64,000 nt of DNA from Microbacterium sp. BH-3-3-3 (lineage in GTDB: Bacteria > Actinomycetota > Actinomycetes > Actinomycetales > Microbacteriaceae): contig NZ_CP017674.1 of assembly GCF_001792815.1 (NCBI RefSeq), positions 2,170,001-2,234,000 of the forward strand. The letters run 5' to 3'. The notes beneath the pieces were generated by a model. The model ran no database searches. It saw only the letters and a program-made list of their open reading frames with translations, and was not told the origin of the DNA. The position numbers were made by a program, and so were the translations under genes. Within the stretch, counting starts at the first letter, position 1. Each line of letters begins with the position of its first letter. Of this stretch, positions 42,901 through 51,175 are shown piece after piece.

Positions 42901-44547
42901 GGTCCCTCGGTCATCGCCGCCGCGGGAATCACCGTCGCTCTCGCCCCCAGCGCCCTGGCCACTCCCGACGACGCCGTCCGCACTCTCGTCGTCGGCGCTG
43001 TCTCGGCCACGGTGCTCGTCGCCGGAGCCTGGGTGCGCCCCGCGCGCACTCCCGACGAGCTGCCCGTCGCCGTCGGTGCCTCGGGAGCGCTCGCCCTCGT
43101 GCTGCTGACGGTCTCGCAGCTCGGGCACGCGGCCGGTCGCGGGGGCATTGGTCTCGCCGATCTCGTCTTGATGGTCACGGCGGTCGCGATCGGGGTGGCC
43201 GCGCGGGGAGTGGCCCGTCGCCCTGCGCCGTGGGCGCTGGCATCGGCGCGCATCGCCGCGGTGACGGCGGCCGCGATCCTCGCCCTGGGCTCGACGGCGC
43301 TCGTCGCCGCCGACGGGGGGCCGATCGTCCGCACGGTGGGAGCGATCGTCGTGCTCGGAGCCCTCGGCGTCGGCGCTCTTCGATCCGCTCCGCCGCTGCT
43401 CGGCATCCCGCTGTCGATCGCCGGACTCGGCGGCGCGGGTCTGGTCGCCGTCGCCGGGGTGGCAGCCGACGTGCGTCCGATCGAGTGGATGACGCTACCG
43501 CTCGCCCTGGCCTGGATCGCCGCCGCCCTGCTCGAGCGCCGCCGCCCGATCACGCCGCCCTTCGTGCTGCTCGCCGCGGCGGGGCTGGCCGTGGGACTGC
43601 TGCCCTCCGCCGTGCTCGCCGACGCGTCGCCGGCCCGGGCGATCGGCGTCGCCGTCGCGGCGAACGCCGTGCTCGTGGGGGCGGTGCTCCTTCTGCGGCA
43701 CGCGTTCGCCCCGCTCCTGACGCCCGTCATCGCGGTCGCGGGACTGGCGCTGATCGTCGCCGCGTCGCTCCGCGCCCTGCGCGAACTCGCCACACCGCTC
43801 TTCGACGTCTGGATGCTCCTCGCGACCGTCCCGCTGGCGGGTGTGGCCGTGCTGCTGCTCCGGCGCCGCGCAGCCGTCGCCTCGTGGATGCCGGTGGTCC
43901 TCGCCCTCGCCGCCCCCTCGGTCGCGGTCGCGCTGACACTGGCGCGTCTGTCGGCGACGGGGGAGGGCGCTGTGCGCCTGGTCGTGACGCTCGTCGCCGT
44001 CCTGACCCTGGGGCTGTGGTGGCGCGGCCGGATCGTGTTCTGGGCCGTGATCGCCCTGTCCACCGTCCTCGCCCTCACCGCGATGGTCCTCGGGAGCGCC
44101 GACCCCGTCGAGGCGGCCACCGCTCCTCTCGCCGCAGCCGTCGTCTTCCACGGCATCCGGGCCCTGCATCGGCATCACGAGCTGCGCACCTGGCCCGCCC
44201 TGGGGATCGGTCTCGGGCTGCTTCTCGTCCCCTCGCTGCTGTTCGACTTCGGCGCCGACAACGCCCTCTGGCGCGTCCTCGCGCTCGGCGTCGTCGCTCT
44301 CGCGGTGCTCCTCATCGGCGCACGATTGCGCTGGCAGGCCCCCGTGCTGCTCGGCGGGGTGGTGCTCATCGTCCACGCCGTCGCCCAGCTGTGGCCGCGG
44401 ATCACCGCGCTCTACGAGAGCGCGACGGGTCTCTGGTGGCTGTGGCTCGGAATCGCCGGCGTCCTGCTCATCGTGGTCGCCGCGACGTACGAGCGTCGCA
44501 TCCGCGAGGTGAAGGCGGTGGCGCTGGCGATCCGCTCCCTGCGCTGA
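39961..44547 (+). CDS. Giant polytopic membrane protein with N-terminal zinc ribbon (SCO7613 type)
   Basis: A 1,528-residue protein. The N-terminus holds a zinc ribbon, C28-P-S-C31 and C40-V-S-C43, then a helix ('LSQRIVELVDERTDVLLRVHREAAEA'), a 140-residue Ala/Pro-rich linker, and from about residue 225 to the end more than thirty hydrophobic segments with very short loops. This matches the proteins NCBI calls 'SCO7613 C-terminal domain-containing membrane protein', whose function is unknown. Nearly all non-helical residues are Arg/Asp at helix ends. There is no catalytic motif. It is divergent from the AfsR-like gene with 169 nt between them. Third-position GC is very high, so it is native. 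Confidence 0.82.
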   Translation: MTEVDGGREFSGPAWPPGLGALVDTSRCPSCFTPITATPCVSCGLNLADSRTARVLELSQRIVELVDERTDVLLRVHREAAEATAAAAPAPAAGERTPAGPAPTEVPRAPAATNVAAKTDAAATTDAAAAAPVAAEPSAAASAPVAATEVVFAPPSGAPVLPVPLDPSPAPAAASAAAPPAPAPAPAPPFVGGPPSAVAAPTGSPPAGSPPAPSPPAPFPLAKPRRSSVQVFLLSVGVVLLAVAAAFFLTVAWISGGLVLRSIIIGLVTAAIIAAASILRRRGLSATAEGIALLGIAFVALDVWAVRANDLGGAMNVEPRVFWGVTSIVAGGAFVGWARLSRLRAPLSTAVVSLAIGPAVLVTGLVERDAVLGGYAGGLALLVVALAAPLAPLLARRPRPSLAVEIAVVRGLAAVGAAVAVTAALLVDPRNTASPALLSAALAVALALHARSLARRDAARLAPTAAVLSVLVLGVGVAASAVRTADAALSATVPVLIAAALALGLDAAARRATPGVGRTTVATAAWAAALAAALAAVVPFFWALTAFGAPVRSIISTFGQSAVDTTAPDATSTAAVIALAAIVALATVVWRLSGSWPQRRSPALIAAATVALLAGPQLRVLLLDVGWYLVLAVIALIVLRRRRGDIALAAVAGSLALGIGWLLSFSSPLAWGLASIVVAAVLAAAAGVHPGLRVPSTVSVVLFVSGSAPFVPPAMRIGADVVIEGFSLFIASLVMASLCLIVLVLPLARGVGLTAAQRQSGIVSALAVIAAVGPLALLFRTGVAADVWMLASAALSAGASAAVLTAPYRSWRVARPAAALLAPLLVAGAAGAALRLVDAAALARVVVLAAIALVVAAVALRLLRADALTRAFLDAGTAIVVALSIADAPSQGVRWIPLLLAAVTAMVWATDVDGLFRSRGPRRHLVWLALPLGTLALWTRLFWQQTEAVEAFTVPVGVALLALAAGHERARRLVDGRSVAGPSVIAAAGITVALAPSALATPDDAVRTLVVGAVSATVLVAGAWVRPARTPDELPVAVGASGALALVLLTVSQLGHAAGRGGIGLADLVLMVTAVAIGVAARGVARRPAPWALASARIAAVTAAAILALGSTALVAADGGPIVRTVGAIVVLGALGVGALRSAPPLLGIPLSIAGLGGAGLVAVAGVAADVRPIEWMTLPLALAWIAAALLERRRPITPPFVLLAAAGLAVGLLPSAVLADASPARAIGVAVAANAVLVGAVLLLRHAFAPLLTPVIAVAGLALIVAASLRALRELATPLFDVWMLLATVPLAGVAVLLLRRRAAVASWMPVVLALAAPSVAVALTLARLSATGEGAVRLVVTLVAVLTLGLWWRGRIVFWAVIALSTVLALTAMVLGSADPVEAATAPLAAAVVFHGIRALHRHHELRTWPALGIGLGLLLVPSLLFDFGADNALWRVLALGVVALAVLLIGARLRWQAPVLLGGVVLIVHAVAQLWPRITALYESATGLWWLWLGIAGVLLIVVAATYERRIREVKAVALAIRSLR

Positions 44548-44557
44548 GTGCGCTTCG

Positions 44558-44577
44558 GGGCGACCGACAGGTCGCCC
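44558..44577. terminator. Hairpin between convergent genes
   Basis: GGGCGACC (44558-44565) and GGTCGCCC (44570-44577) pair perfectly around a GACA loop, 10 nt after the stop of the giant membrane protein gene and 17 nt before the end of the convergent gene. Confidence 0.6.
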
Positions 44578-44593
44578 GAGTCGCCCGGAGGGT

Positions 44594-45064
44594 TCAGATC
44601 ACGGGGCCGTGAGCGGCGAGCGGAGCCCCGGAAGAGGGGGTCCTCCAGTTCGAGCGGCAGAGGACGACCAGGACCGCGGTGATCGCCACGGCGTAGATCG
44701 CCACGGCGATACCGCCGGGGGCACCGAGCGCCGTGAGGGCGGGAAGCACCAGCATGAAGCCGCCGACGACCAGGCAGACGAGCACGAGCGCGCGATCGGT
44801 GGACGCCCCCCGCTCGGTCTGCGCACCTCGACGGGCCAGGAGGAACGCCCGAATCGCCACCACGGCGAAAAGCGCGGCGAGAAGCAGGTTGCCGGGGAGG
44901 GCGAGGAAGGCCGCACCGACCGAGGCGCGCCACACGTCGAACGCCACGAGCAGGGTGACGGGCGTGACCGGAACGAGAACCGCGGCGATCACGCCACGCC
45001 GGAGGGCGGAGCGCGTGATCGCCCGCTGCACCGGATCGCTCACTGACTCGCGAAGGGAGAGCAC
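44594..45064 (-). CDS. Membrane protein, last gene of an ESX-like three-gene unit
   Basis: A 156-residue protein with four hydrophobic segments (about residues 25-45, 50-75, 90-110, 115-138) and a polar C-terminus ending 'LAAHGPVI'. GTG 45062-45064 lies 6 nt after the stop of the preceding gene; no good ribosome site is seen, suggesting coupling. No family recognised. Its neighbours, a predicted soluble protein and a T7SS-like helical protein, suggest a shared function in a secretion or interaction system. Confidence 0.65.
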   Translation of the reverse strand: MLSLRESVSDPVQRAITRSALRRGVIAAVLVPVTPVTLLVAFDVWRASVGAAFLALPGNLLLAALFAVVAIRAFLLARRGAQTERGASTDRALVLVCLVVGGFMLVLPALTALGAPGGIAVAIYAVAITAVLVVLCRSNWRTPSSGAPLAAHGPVI

Positions 45065-45070
45065 GACGCC

Positions 45071-45589
45071 CTAGACGGCGCTGCGGGCCGGATCGATCTC
45101 GACACCCACGCGCTCGCGAAAGCGCAGAACGACCGAGCCGGCCGCCAGCGAATAGCCCCAGGGCATCACGATGCGATCCTGATGGGAGCCCGGAGCGTCC
45201 CACAGCATCGTGACGCTCTCCGGCTTGAGCTCGGCGAGGAAATCGCGGGTGTCGCCGTTCCCCGACGCGAACTCCTCTTCCCATTCCCGGAAGAGTGCCG
45301 ATGGAGCGGAATCGGGATCGTCCAGAGCCGCGGTCAGCGCGTCACGGGCCATCATGTCGATCCGCTCCCAGCCCAGGAGGATGGCGTCGAGTTGCTCGAC
45401 CTGCCGCTCATCGAATCGAGACGGGTAGTCCACTTCGAGGCGGAACGGCACGGTGGCGCCGCTGAGCTCGGTCGTCGTTTCGAACACGGCGCCGCCGACG
45501 CCGCCGACGAGCTCCACGGGTCCGAAGACACGGCTTTCCATTGCGATGTGATCCGTTCTGCTGTGGTCCGGGTGCCGGATGAGGCTCAT
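45071..45589 (-). CDS. Soluble alpha/beta protein, possible partner or immunity protein
   Basis: A 172-residue acidic protein. ATG 45587-45589 shares one base with the TGA of the upstream gene (TGATG), so it is taken as start; a second in-frame ATG lies 16 codons later ('MESRVFGPVEL'). Predicted beta strands 'VFETTTELSGATVPFRLEVDY' are followed by helices ('RQVEQLDAILLGWERIDMMARDALTAAL') and a C-terminal beta part ('GYSLAAGSVVLRFRERVGVEID'). This layout resembles DUF2004/DUF6985-like immunity or accessory proteins of polymorphic systems, but the likeness is weak. Translated with the ESX-like protein gene. Confidence 0.62.
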   Translation of the reverse strand: MSLIRHPDHSRTDHIAMESRVFGPVELVGGVGGAVFETTTELSGATVPFRLEVDYPSRFDERQVEQLDAILLGWERIDMMARDALTAALDDPDSAPSALFREWEEEFASGNGDTRDFLAELKPESVTMLWDAPGSHQDRIVMPWGYSLAAGSVVLRFRERVGVEIDPARSAV

Positions 45590-46881
45590 CAGTTGGGCGT
45601 GAGGGCTTCCGACGCAGCGAGCTGCTCGACGAGTCGCTGGTTCTCTTCGTCGGCGTTGAAGTAGTTCTCCACCTCGGCGTCGAAGAGATCTTTGCCGCGC
45701 GAGTACTCCTGCAGGGTCGAATTGATCGCATCGGCCGTGTAGTCGAACAGATTCAGCGCATTCGAGTGCGTTCCGCTCGAGATCGCGGCGTGCGGCGTCG
45801 GGTCCGAATAGGGCGGAGATCCGAGCGCGGTCTTCGCGGCATCGAGGCCCTCGATCACACGCTGCATATTGCTCGACACGGTATTCGTGTGCTGGCGTAC
45901 CATCACGATCTCGTCGGAGAAGTTCTGATCCTGCGGCTCGATCCGGTAGCGGTTCAGATCGAAGCCGCCCGGGTCCGCGATGATCGCATTGACGGCGCCG
46001 GAGAGCATGGTGCGAACCTCGGACTCCTGATCGGAGACCGCCGTGCGGAGTGTCTCGAGGGCTTCCTCGAAAGACGACATGATCTCGTCGTAGCTTCCGC
46101 CGGTGATCGAGGCATCCGCACTGATGGCGGCGACCGCGGTCGAGGCGGCAGACGAAAGGGTGACCATCGCGCCGACAAGGGGTGCTGCGGCGCCGGCCGT
46201 CGCCACGGTCGCCACCGCTGCGGCGACCGTGGCCACCACTCCCAGCGTGATCTGGAAGTCGGCCGAACCCTTGCTCTCGGCGTACTCGGCACACGCGGAT
46301 TTGGCGTTCTCCACGATGGTGGCCACGTCGTCGCGCACGCCCTCCCACATGGTCGACTGCATCGTGTAATTAATCTGCAGGATCGCGGCAGCGGCTCCGA
46401 GACTCTGCGAGACACCCTTGAACTGGGTGTAGTACTTGTCGAGCATCGGCCCGATGAAGGACGCGACCAACTCCTGCGTGAGCAGATCGCCCATGGTGTT
46501 CGTCGAGGTGAGGATCGCTCCGTCGTCGGCGACGGACGCACCGCTTCCGGACGCCCCGAGACTGGCGGCCGCACTCGACGTGGACGTCTTGTACGCCCCG
46601 GCGTCGGCGCCGGTCGGCAGGGCGCGCCACTTGTCGACAACGTCGTCGACACGCGAGCGGACGCCGTCGTAAGAGATGTCGTCGTTCCAGGGCATGCCGT
46701 CGACCTTGCCGCCGCCCTCGCCGGAGGCGTTCGGCATCTCGTAGCCGTTCGGCGCCCAGCCCCACTTGTAGTAGTAGTTGGTGCCGAACTTGTCTTCGTA
46801 GAAGCCGTCGTCAGCCATGAAGGCGTCGATCGCCGCCTTCTTCAACGCGCCGATTGAACTGTCCAAGTCGTCGTAGCTCAC
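45589..46881 (-). CDS. Helical T7SS/ESX-like secreted protein, unknown function
   Basis: A 430-residue protein starting at GTG 46879-46881. It has a Trp/Tyr-rich N-terminal part ('FGTNYYYKWGWAPNGYEMP'), long helices, and a hydrophobic Ala/Val-rich hairpin (about residues 210-265). Near the C-terminus 'Y407-F-N-A-D411' fits the YxxxD/E type VII secretion signal following a helical hairpin. No cysteine-rich or known toxin domain is present. In Microbacteriaceae such proteins occur with WXG100-like systems; no EccC or WXG100 gene is in this window, so export by a T7SS elsewhere is inference. It heads a three-gene unit with a soluble and a membrane protein. Confidence 0.65.
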   Translation of the reverse strand: MSYDDLDSSIGALKKAAIDAFMADDGFYEDKFGTNYYYKWGWAPNGYEMPNASGEGGGKVDGMPWNDDISYDGVRSRVDDVVDKWRALPTGADAGAYKTSTSSAAASLGASGSGASVADDGAILTSTNTMGDLLTQELVASFIGPMLDKYYTQFKGVSQSLGAAAAILQINYTMQSTMWEGVRDDVATIVENAKSACAEYAESKGSADFQITLGVVATVAAAVATVATAGAAAPLVGAMVTLSSAASTAVAAISADASITGGSYDEIMSSFEEALETLRTAVSDQESEVRTMLSGAVNAIIADPGGFDLNRYRIEPQDQNFSDEIVMVRQHTNTVSSNMQRVIEGLDAAKTALGSPPYSDPTPHAAISSGTHSNALNLFDYTADAINSTLQEYSRGKDLFDAEVENYFNADEENQRLVEQLAASEALTPN

Positions 46882-47045
46882 AGAAATGTCCTCATCCGTC
46901 GCTTGCGAACGGGCGACCGCTGATCATCTCCACCACCGAAGCCGCCCCTCCCCCTATTCTGCATATCGCGTCGCGAAAGAGAACCCCAGCGGGTGAAAGT
47001 GCCTGACCCCACCTAAGATCGTCGTGTCGTGAATGGGGGAAACAA

Positions 47046-47597
47046 ATGACCGAAGGTCGAACGCTCGCGGTTTCGCGGATGCGTGTGGCGAGTATGGCTC
47101 TCTCGGTCGCCGCTCTCGCCTTCTTCGCGGTCGGCATGCTCCTGTCCTGGTCGCGCGTGGCCGTGCTGATCGTGCCCGTGGTCATCGGTGCGGTCGCGCT
47201 CGTTCTCGCGGTCCGGGCGCGCGGAGTCGCCGCCCCTCGCTTCGGCCGGATCATCGCCATCGTGCTGTCCGCGTTGGCGATCGTCGCTCCCGCCGTCACC
47301 ATCGGCGCAGTACTCCTCGGGGGAGCCTTGGCCCCGTCCGCGACGTACACGCTCACGGTCGACTCGCCGGAACCCGTGAACGTGGTCATCAGGGAAGGCG
47401 CCGATCGCACGAACGAGAAGTGGGACTCTGGCGAGACCATCACTCTCGACTCCAGCGCGACGGTCATCGGCATCGGAGCACAGGCGTCGACCCCCACCAC
47501 GGTGATCTCGTGCGAGATCCGCCGCGACGGCAACATCCTGGTCTCCGACGAACGCGCCGGATCCGTCGACTGCAGTTTCACGGGGCGCGACGAGTAG
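47046..47597 (+). CDS. Membrane-anchored protein with MmpS-like extracellular domain
   Basis: A 183-residue protein starting at ATG 47046 behind a GGGGGA site. Three hydrophobic segments lie at about residues 14-33, 38-56 and 66-92, then an extracytoplasmic beta domain: 'TYTLTVDSPEPVNVVIREG', 'EKWDSGETITLDSS', 'SCEIRRDGNILVSDERAGSVDCSF'. The paired Cys and the C-x-I-x-x-D-G pattern resemble the C-terminal domain of mycobacterial MmpS proteins, although the anchor differs. A disulfide between the two Cys is likely. It is divergent from the ESX-like gene across 164 nt, which could carry both promoters. Function unknown. Confidence 0.7.
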   Translation: MTEGRTLAVSRMRVASMALSVAALAFFAVGMLLSWSRVAVLIVPVVIGAVALVLAVRARGVAAPRFGRIIAIVLSALAIVAPAVTIGAVLLGGALAPSATYTLTVDSPEPVNVVIREGADRTNEKWDSGETITLDSSATVIGIGAQASTPTTVISCEIRRDGNILVSDERAGSVDCSFTGRDE

Positions 47598-47689
47598 CGC
47601 AAAAGGCCCGTGCCCGAAAGGCGCTCGTTCGCGTGAACGCGGTGAACGCGAGGAACAGCAGGCTGCCCCTCGGCGCCCGCGGGCGAGCC

Positions 47690-48265
47690 TCAGGCTTTCG
47701 CTTCCTTGGCTGCGGCTTTCGCCGCGCGCTTGTGCTCGCGCACCCGGGTGAGCGATTCCGGGCTCGTGATGTCGGCGACCGAGCGGAACGATCCGTCTTC
47801 CCCGTAGGGCGCTGAGGCCTCACGCCACCCGGCCCCGTCGAAGCCGCACTGCTTGCCGAGCAAGGCGAGGAAGATCTTCGCCTTCTGCTCGCCGAAGCCG
47901 GGAAGCGCCTTCAGGCGCTTCAGCACCGTGGCGCCGTCGGGGTCGTCGCGTGTCCAGAGGTTCTCGGCGTCGCCGCCCCAGTCCTCCTCGAGGGCCGCGC
48001 ACAGCGCTTGCACGCGCCCCGCCATCGAGCCCGGATAGCGGTGCACGGCGGGCGACTGCGAGAAGGTGGCCGCGAAGTCGTCGGGCTCTTCGTGGGCGAG
48101 GGTCGCGGCATCCATCGATCCGACGCGTTCCTGGATCTTCAACGGACCGGCGAACGCCGTCTCCATCGCGACCTGCTGGTCGAGGAGCATGCCGATCAGC
48201 AGCGCGAGCGGGTTGCTCGACAGCAGCTCGTCGGCGGCCGGGTCGTCGGTGATGCGCAGACTCAT
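47690..48265 (-). CDS. HhH-GPD-type base excision repair protein
   Basis: A 191-residue protein starting at ATG 48263-48265 ('MSLRITDDPAADELLSSNP'). A helix-hairpin-helix is visible as 'LPGFGEQKAKIFLALLGKQCG' (residues about 125-145), preceded by helical 'LLIGMLLDQQVAMETAFAGP'. This is the actinobacterial HhH-GPD family annotated as DNA repair, without the Fe-S cysteines of EndoIII and without a proven glycosylase activity. The Lys/Ala-rich tail may bind DNA. It follows a 96-residue gene and hemA on the same strand. Confidence 0.85.
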   Translation of the reverse strand: MSLRITDDPAADELLSSNPLALLIGMLLDQQVAMETAFAGPLKIQERVGSMDAATLAHEEPDDFAATFSQSPAVHRYPGSMAGRVQALCAALEEDWGGDAENLWTRDDPDGATVLKRLKALPGFGEQKAKIFLALLGKQCGFDGAGWREASAPYGEDGSFRSVADITSPESLTRVREHKRAAKAAAKEAKA

Positions 48266-48359
48266 GCGTTCATTCTCGCGCGTTCCCCGCGCGAGGGGTG
48301 CGGCGAGGGAATCGTGCACCCGAGGTATCAGCGGGGGCGGTCTCGCGGTCGGTCTCCGC

Positions 48360-48650
48360 TCACGCCGGCTCGGCGATCCACTTCTCGGCGAAGGGCACGG
48401 CGGACATCGTCGCGAGGTCGGCCGTGATCTCGTTCAGCTGCGCAGTGAAGTCGTCGACGTCACCGGGAGGCAGGCGTTTCACGATCGACCCGTCGACGCG
48501 CCGGATCACGACCTCGCTCACCGATGGCGCGACGCTGCCCGCGTCGAACAGGCCGAGCACCACGGTGCTCGCCCACCGCAGCCCGTTGCGGGCGCGATCC
48601 TCTCCCGCGACGACGTAGACCTCGGATGCCGGTGTGCTCACGGCATCCAT
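48360..48650 (-). CDS. Hypothetical 96-residue protein
   Basis: Starts at ATG 48648-48650 and encodes a soluble acidic protein: 'SEVYVVAGEDRARNGLRWASTVVLGLFDAG' then 'SEVVIRRVDGSIVKRLPPGDVDDFTAQLNEI'. Predicted beta strands followed by a helix. It lies 43 nt downstream of hemA on the same strand and may be cotranscribed. It is not a recognised heme-pathway gene. Codon use fits the neighbours, so it is probably real and lineage-specific. Confidence 0.65.
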   Translation of the reverse strand: MDAVSTPASEVYVVAGEDRARNGLRWASTVVLGLFDAGSVAPSVSEVVIRRVDGSIVKRLPPGDVDDFTAQLNEITADLATMSAVPFAEKWIAEPA

Positions 48651-48693
48651 CCTGCCCGACGGACGCCCGCGCCTCAGCGCGAGCCGGCGTGCC

Positions 48694-50043
48694 TCAGCCC
48701 GCGTCGGCGATGCCGTCGGGGTGGGCGGTGCCGCGCTCGACGAGGGGCTCGGTGACCTCGATGCCGAACAGCGCCGACAGGGCGTCGACGTACTCGTCGG
48801 CCCGGCCGGTCTCGGCCAGCTGGTGCGCGCGGGTCGTGGGGGTGTGCAGCAGCACGCCGACGAGGTGGCGGAGCGCCTGCTCGGTCTGTCCGCCCTCGTC
48901 GCCGCGGGCGCGGACGCGTGCCACCTCGGCGTCGAGCACGCCGAACACGTGGGCGCGCAGGGCGACGACGGCGGGGGTGATGTTCTTGCGCTCGCCGACC
49001 GAGACGAAGCGGCGGGCGGCGTCGCGCACGAGGTCGCGCGCGGCGTCGGTGGCCTGCAGTTCTTCGAGCGGGGCGTGCAGGCGGATGGTCTCGAGGTCGA
49101 GCAGGTCGACGCCCGGCACGGTGGCGACGTCGGGGTCGACGTTGCGGGGCAGGCCCAGGTCGATCACCAGGCGCCGCGCGGTGTGGTCGACGGGGCATCC
49201 GCCGGCGGTCGCCTCGACGGCGGCTTCGGCGCGGGTGCGGCCCGCGGCGAAGGTCGCGGCGCTGACGACGTGGTGCTCGCTGGTGGTGCAGGTGATGACG
49301 AGGTCGGCGTGGGCGACCGCCATCGGGAACGTCTCGGCCGAGACGGCGCGCAGGCCGTGCTTCGTCGCGAACTTGGTCGCCCGACCCGAGGGGGAGTGCA
49401 CCGAGATGTCGGCGGCGCCCTGATCGCGGAGGGCGGCGACCGTGGCCGCGGCGTACGCGCCGGTCCCGACGAGCAGCACTCGCTGCGTCGACCAGTCGGC
49501 GATGCGGCTGTCGGCGAGCTCGAGGCCCAGGCGCACGAGCGAGCGGCCGGCGCGGCCGATGGCGGTGGAGTTCTTCACGCCGCGCTGCGCTTCGGAGGCC
49601 CGCTGGAACAGACGCTCGAGTTCGGCGGAGGTGGTGCCGAGGGCGCGGGACTCGGTGAGCGCGCGGCGCACCTGACCGGCGATCTCGCCCTCGCCGACGA
49701 CGACGGATTCGAGACCGGATGCCACCGAGAACAGGTGCTCGGCCACGTCGCTTCCGCCCAGCACGGTGTACGAGCCCTCGAGTTCGCTGACCGGAACGCC
49801 GGTGGCGGTCTCGATGGCGGCGAGGGTGGCCTCGATGCCGAGGGCGACGCCCGCGGTGACGGGCTCGTCCATGTCGACGTACGCCTCGAAGCGGTTGCAG
49901 GTCGCCACCACGACGGCGCCCTGAACGCACTCGTCGTGCTCGGCGATCAGAGGCGCGACCGGGGTCGCGGGTACGCTGAGCCGCTCGAGGAGCTCGAAGG
50001 ACGCGGTCTTATGACTCGCGCTGACGCACAGCAGCACGTTCAT
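48694..50043 (-). CDS. hemA: Glutamyl-tRNA reductase
   Basis: A 449-residue protein. The catalytic Cys49 is in 'VVVATCNRFEAYVD' and the N-terminus 'MNVLLCVSASHKTASFELLE' is canonical; the NADPH Rossmann domain shows 'RVLLVGTGAYAAATVAALRDQG', and the C-terminal dimerisation helix lies past residue 330. It reduces Glu-tRNA to glutamate-1-semialdehyde, the committed step of heme synthesis by the C5 pathway; hemL in the same window takes the next step. It is divergent from hemE with only 94 nt between the starts, so the two transcripts may share regulation. Confidence 0.97.
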   Translation of the reverse strand: MNVLLCVSASHKTASFELLERLSVPATPVAPLIAEHDECVQGAVVVATCNRFEAYVDMDEPVTAGVALGIEATLAAIETATGVPVSELEGSYTVLGGSDVAEHLFSVASGLESVVVGEGEIAGQVRRALTESRALGTTSAELERLFQRASEAQRGVKNSTAIGRAGRSLVRLGLELADSRIADWSTQRVLLVGTGAYAAATVAALRDQGAADISVHSPSGRATKFATKHGLRAVSAETFPMAVAHADLVITCTTSEHHVVSAATFAAGRTRAEAAVEATAGGCPVDHTARRLVIDLGLPRNVDPDVATVPGVDLLDLETIRLHAPLEELQATDAARDLVRDAARRFVSVGERKNITPAVVALRAHVFGVLDAEVARVRARGDEGGQTEQALRHLVGVLLHTPTTRAHQLAETGRADEYVDALSALFGIEVTEPLVERGTAHPDGIADAG

Positions 50044-50137
50044 ATTCTACGCCCGCGCCCCGTGGGGTATTCCGGTGGGCCGCTCGACGTCGAGGCATCC
50101 CCCTGGTCGGCCGTCGCCCAGTGGGAGGATGGATGCC

Positions 50138-51175
50138 ATGGCCTCCCTCGACGCGCCCCTGCTCCGTGCCCTCCGCGGCGACCGCCCCGAGCGGCAGCCG
50201 GTGTGGTTCATGCGACAGGCGGGGCGCTCCCTGCCCGAGTACCGCGAGCTGCGCGTGGGCACCCGCATGCTCGACGCGTGCCTCACCCCGCACCTCGCGG
50301 CCGAGATCACGCTGCAGCCCATCCGCCGGCACGACGTGGACGCCGCCATCTTCTTCAGCGACATCGTCGTGCCCCTGCGGCTCGCGGGCGTCGACGTCGT
50401 CATCGAGCCGGGCCGCGGGCCGGTGTTCGCCGATCCGGTGCGCACGGCCGACGACGTGGCGCGCATCACGGCGATCGACCCGGCCGAGGTGGCCTCCGCG
50501 GCGGAGCCCGTGCGCGAGGCCGTGCGCCTGGTCACCGCCGAGCTCGACGACGCGGTGCCCCTGATCGGTTTCGCGGGGGCGCCCTTCACCCTCGCCGCCT
50601 ATCTGGTCGAGGGCGGTCCGTCGAAGGAGCACCTGCGGGCCCGCGGGATGATGCACGCCGACCCGGCGTCGTGGCACCGCCTGGCCGGCTGGCTCTCGAA
50701 AGTCTCACGCGCCTTCCTCGACGCGCAGATCGACGGGGGCGCGCAGGCCGTGCAGCTGTTCGACTCGTGGGCCGGATCGCTCTCGCCGGCCACGTTCCGC
50801 GAGTTCATCGCCCCGCACTCGCACGCGGCGCTCGAGGGCATCGACGTGCCGCGCATCCACTTCGGCGTGGGCACCGGAGCCTTCCTCGACGACATGCGCC
50901 TCGGCGGGCTCGCCGACGCGGTCGGCGTCGACTGGCGCATGCCGCTCGACGAGGCGGCGGCTCTGGTCGGTCCCGACGTGACCCTGCAGGGCAACATCGA
51001 CCCGGCACTGCTCGGCGCGCCCTGGCCGGTGCTGGCCGCGCACGTCGACGACGTGCTGGCCCGCGGCCGCGCGGCCCGCGCGCACGTGCTCAACCTCGGC
51101 CACGGCGTGCCCCCCGACACCGATCCCGAGGTGCTGACGCGCATCGTCGCCCGCGCGCACGGCGCAGACGCGTGA
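50138..51175 (+). CDS. hemE: Uroporphyrinogen decarboxylase
   Basis: A 345-residue enzyme from ATG 50138, with GGGAGG (50122-50127) 10 nt upstream; an ATG three codons earlier is too close to that site. The signature 'PVWFMRQAGRSLPEYR' (residues 21-36) with its key Arg residues, the catalytic Asp region 'AAIFFSDIVVPL' and 'FDSWAGSLSP' are conserved. It removes four carboxyl groups from uroporphyrinogen III to give coproporphyrinogen III in the cytoplasm. Its stop overlaps the hemY start by 4 nt. Confidence 0.97.
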   Translation: MASLDAPLLRALRGDRPERQPVWFMRQAGRSLPEYRELRVGTRMLDACLTPHLAAEITLQPIRRHDVDAAIFFSDIVVPLRLAGVDVVIEPGRGPVFADPVRTADDVARITAIDPAEVASAAEPVREAVRLVTAELDDAVPLIGFAGAPFTLAAYLVEGGPSKEHLRARGMMHADPASWHRLAGWLSKVSRAFLDAQIDGGAQAVQLFDSWAGSLSPATFREFIAPHSHAALEGIDVPRIHFGVGTGAFLDDMRLGGLADAVGVDWRMPLDEAAALVGPDVTLQGNIDPALLGAPWPVLAAHVDDVLARGRAARAHVLNLGHGVPPDTDPEVLTRIVARAHGADA

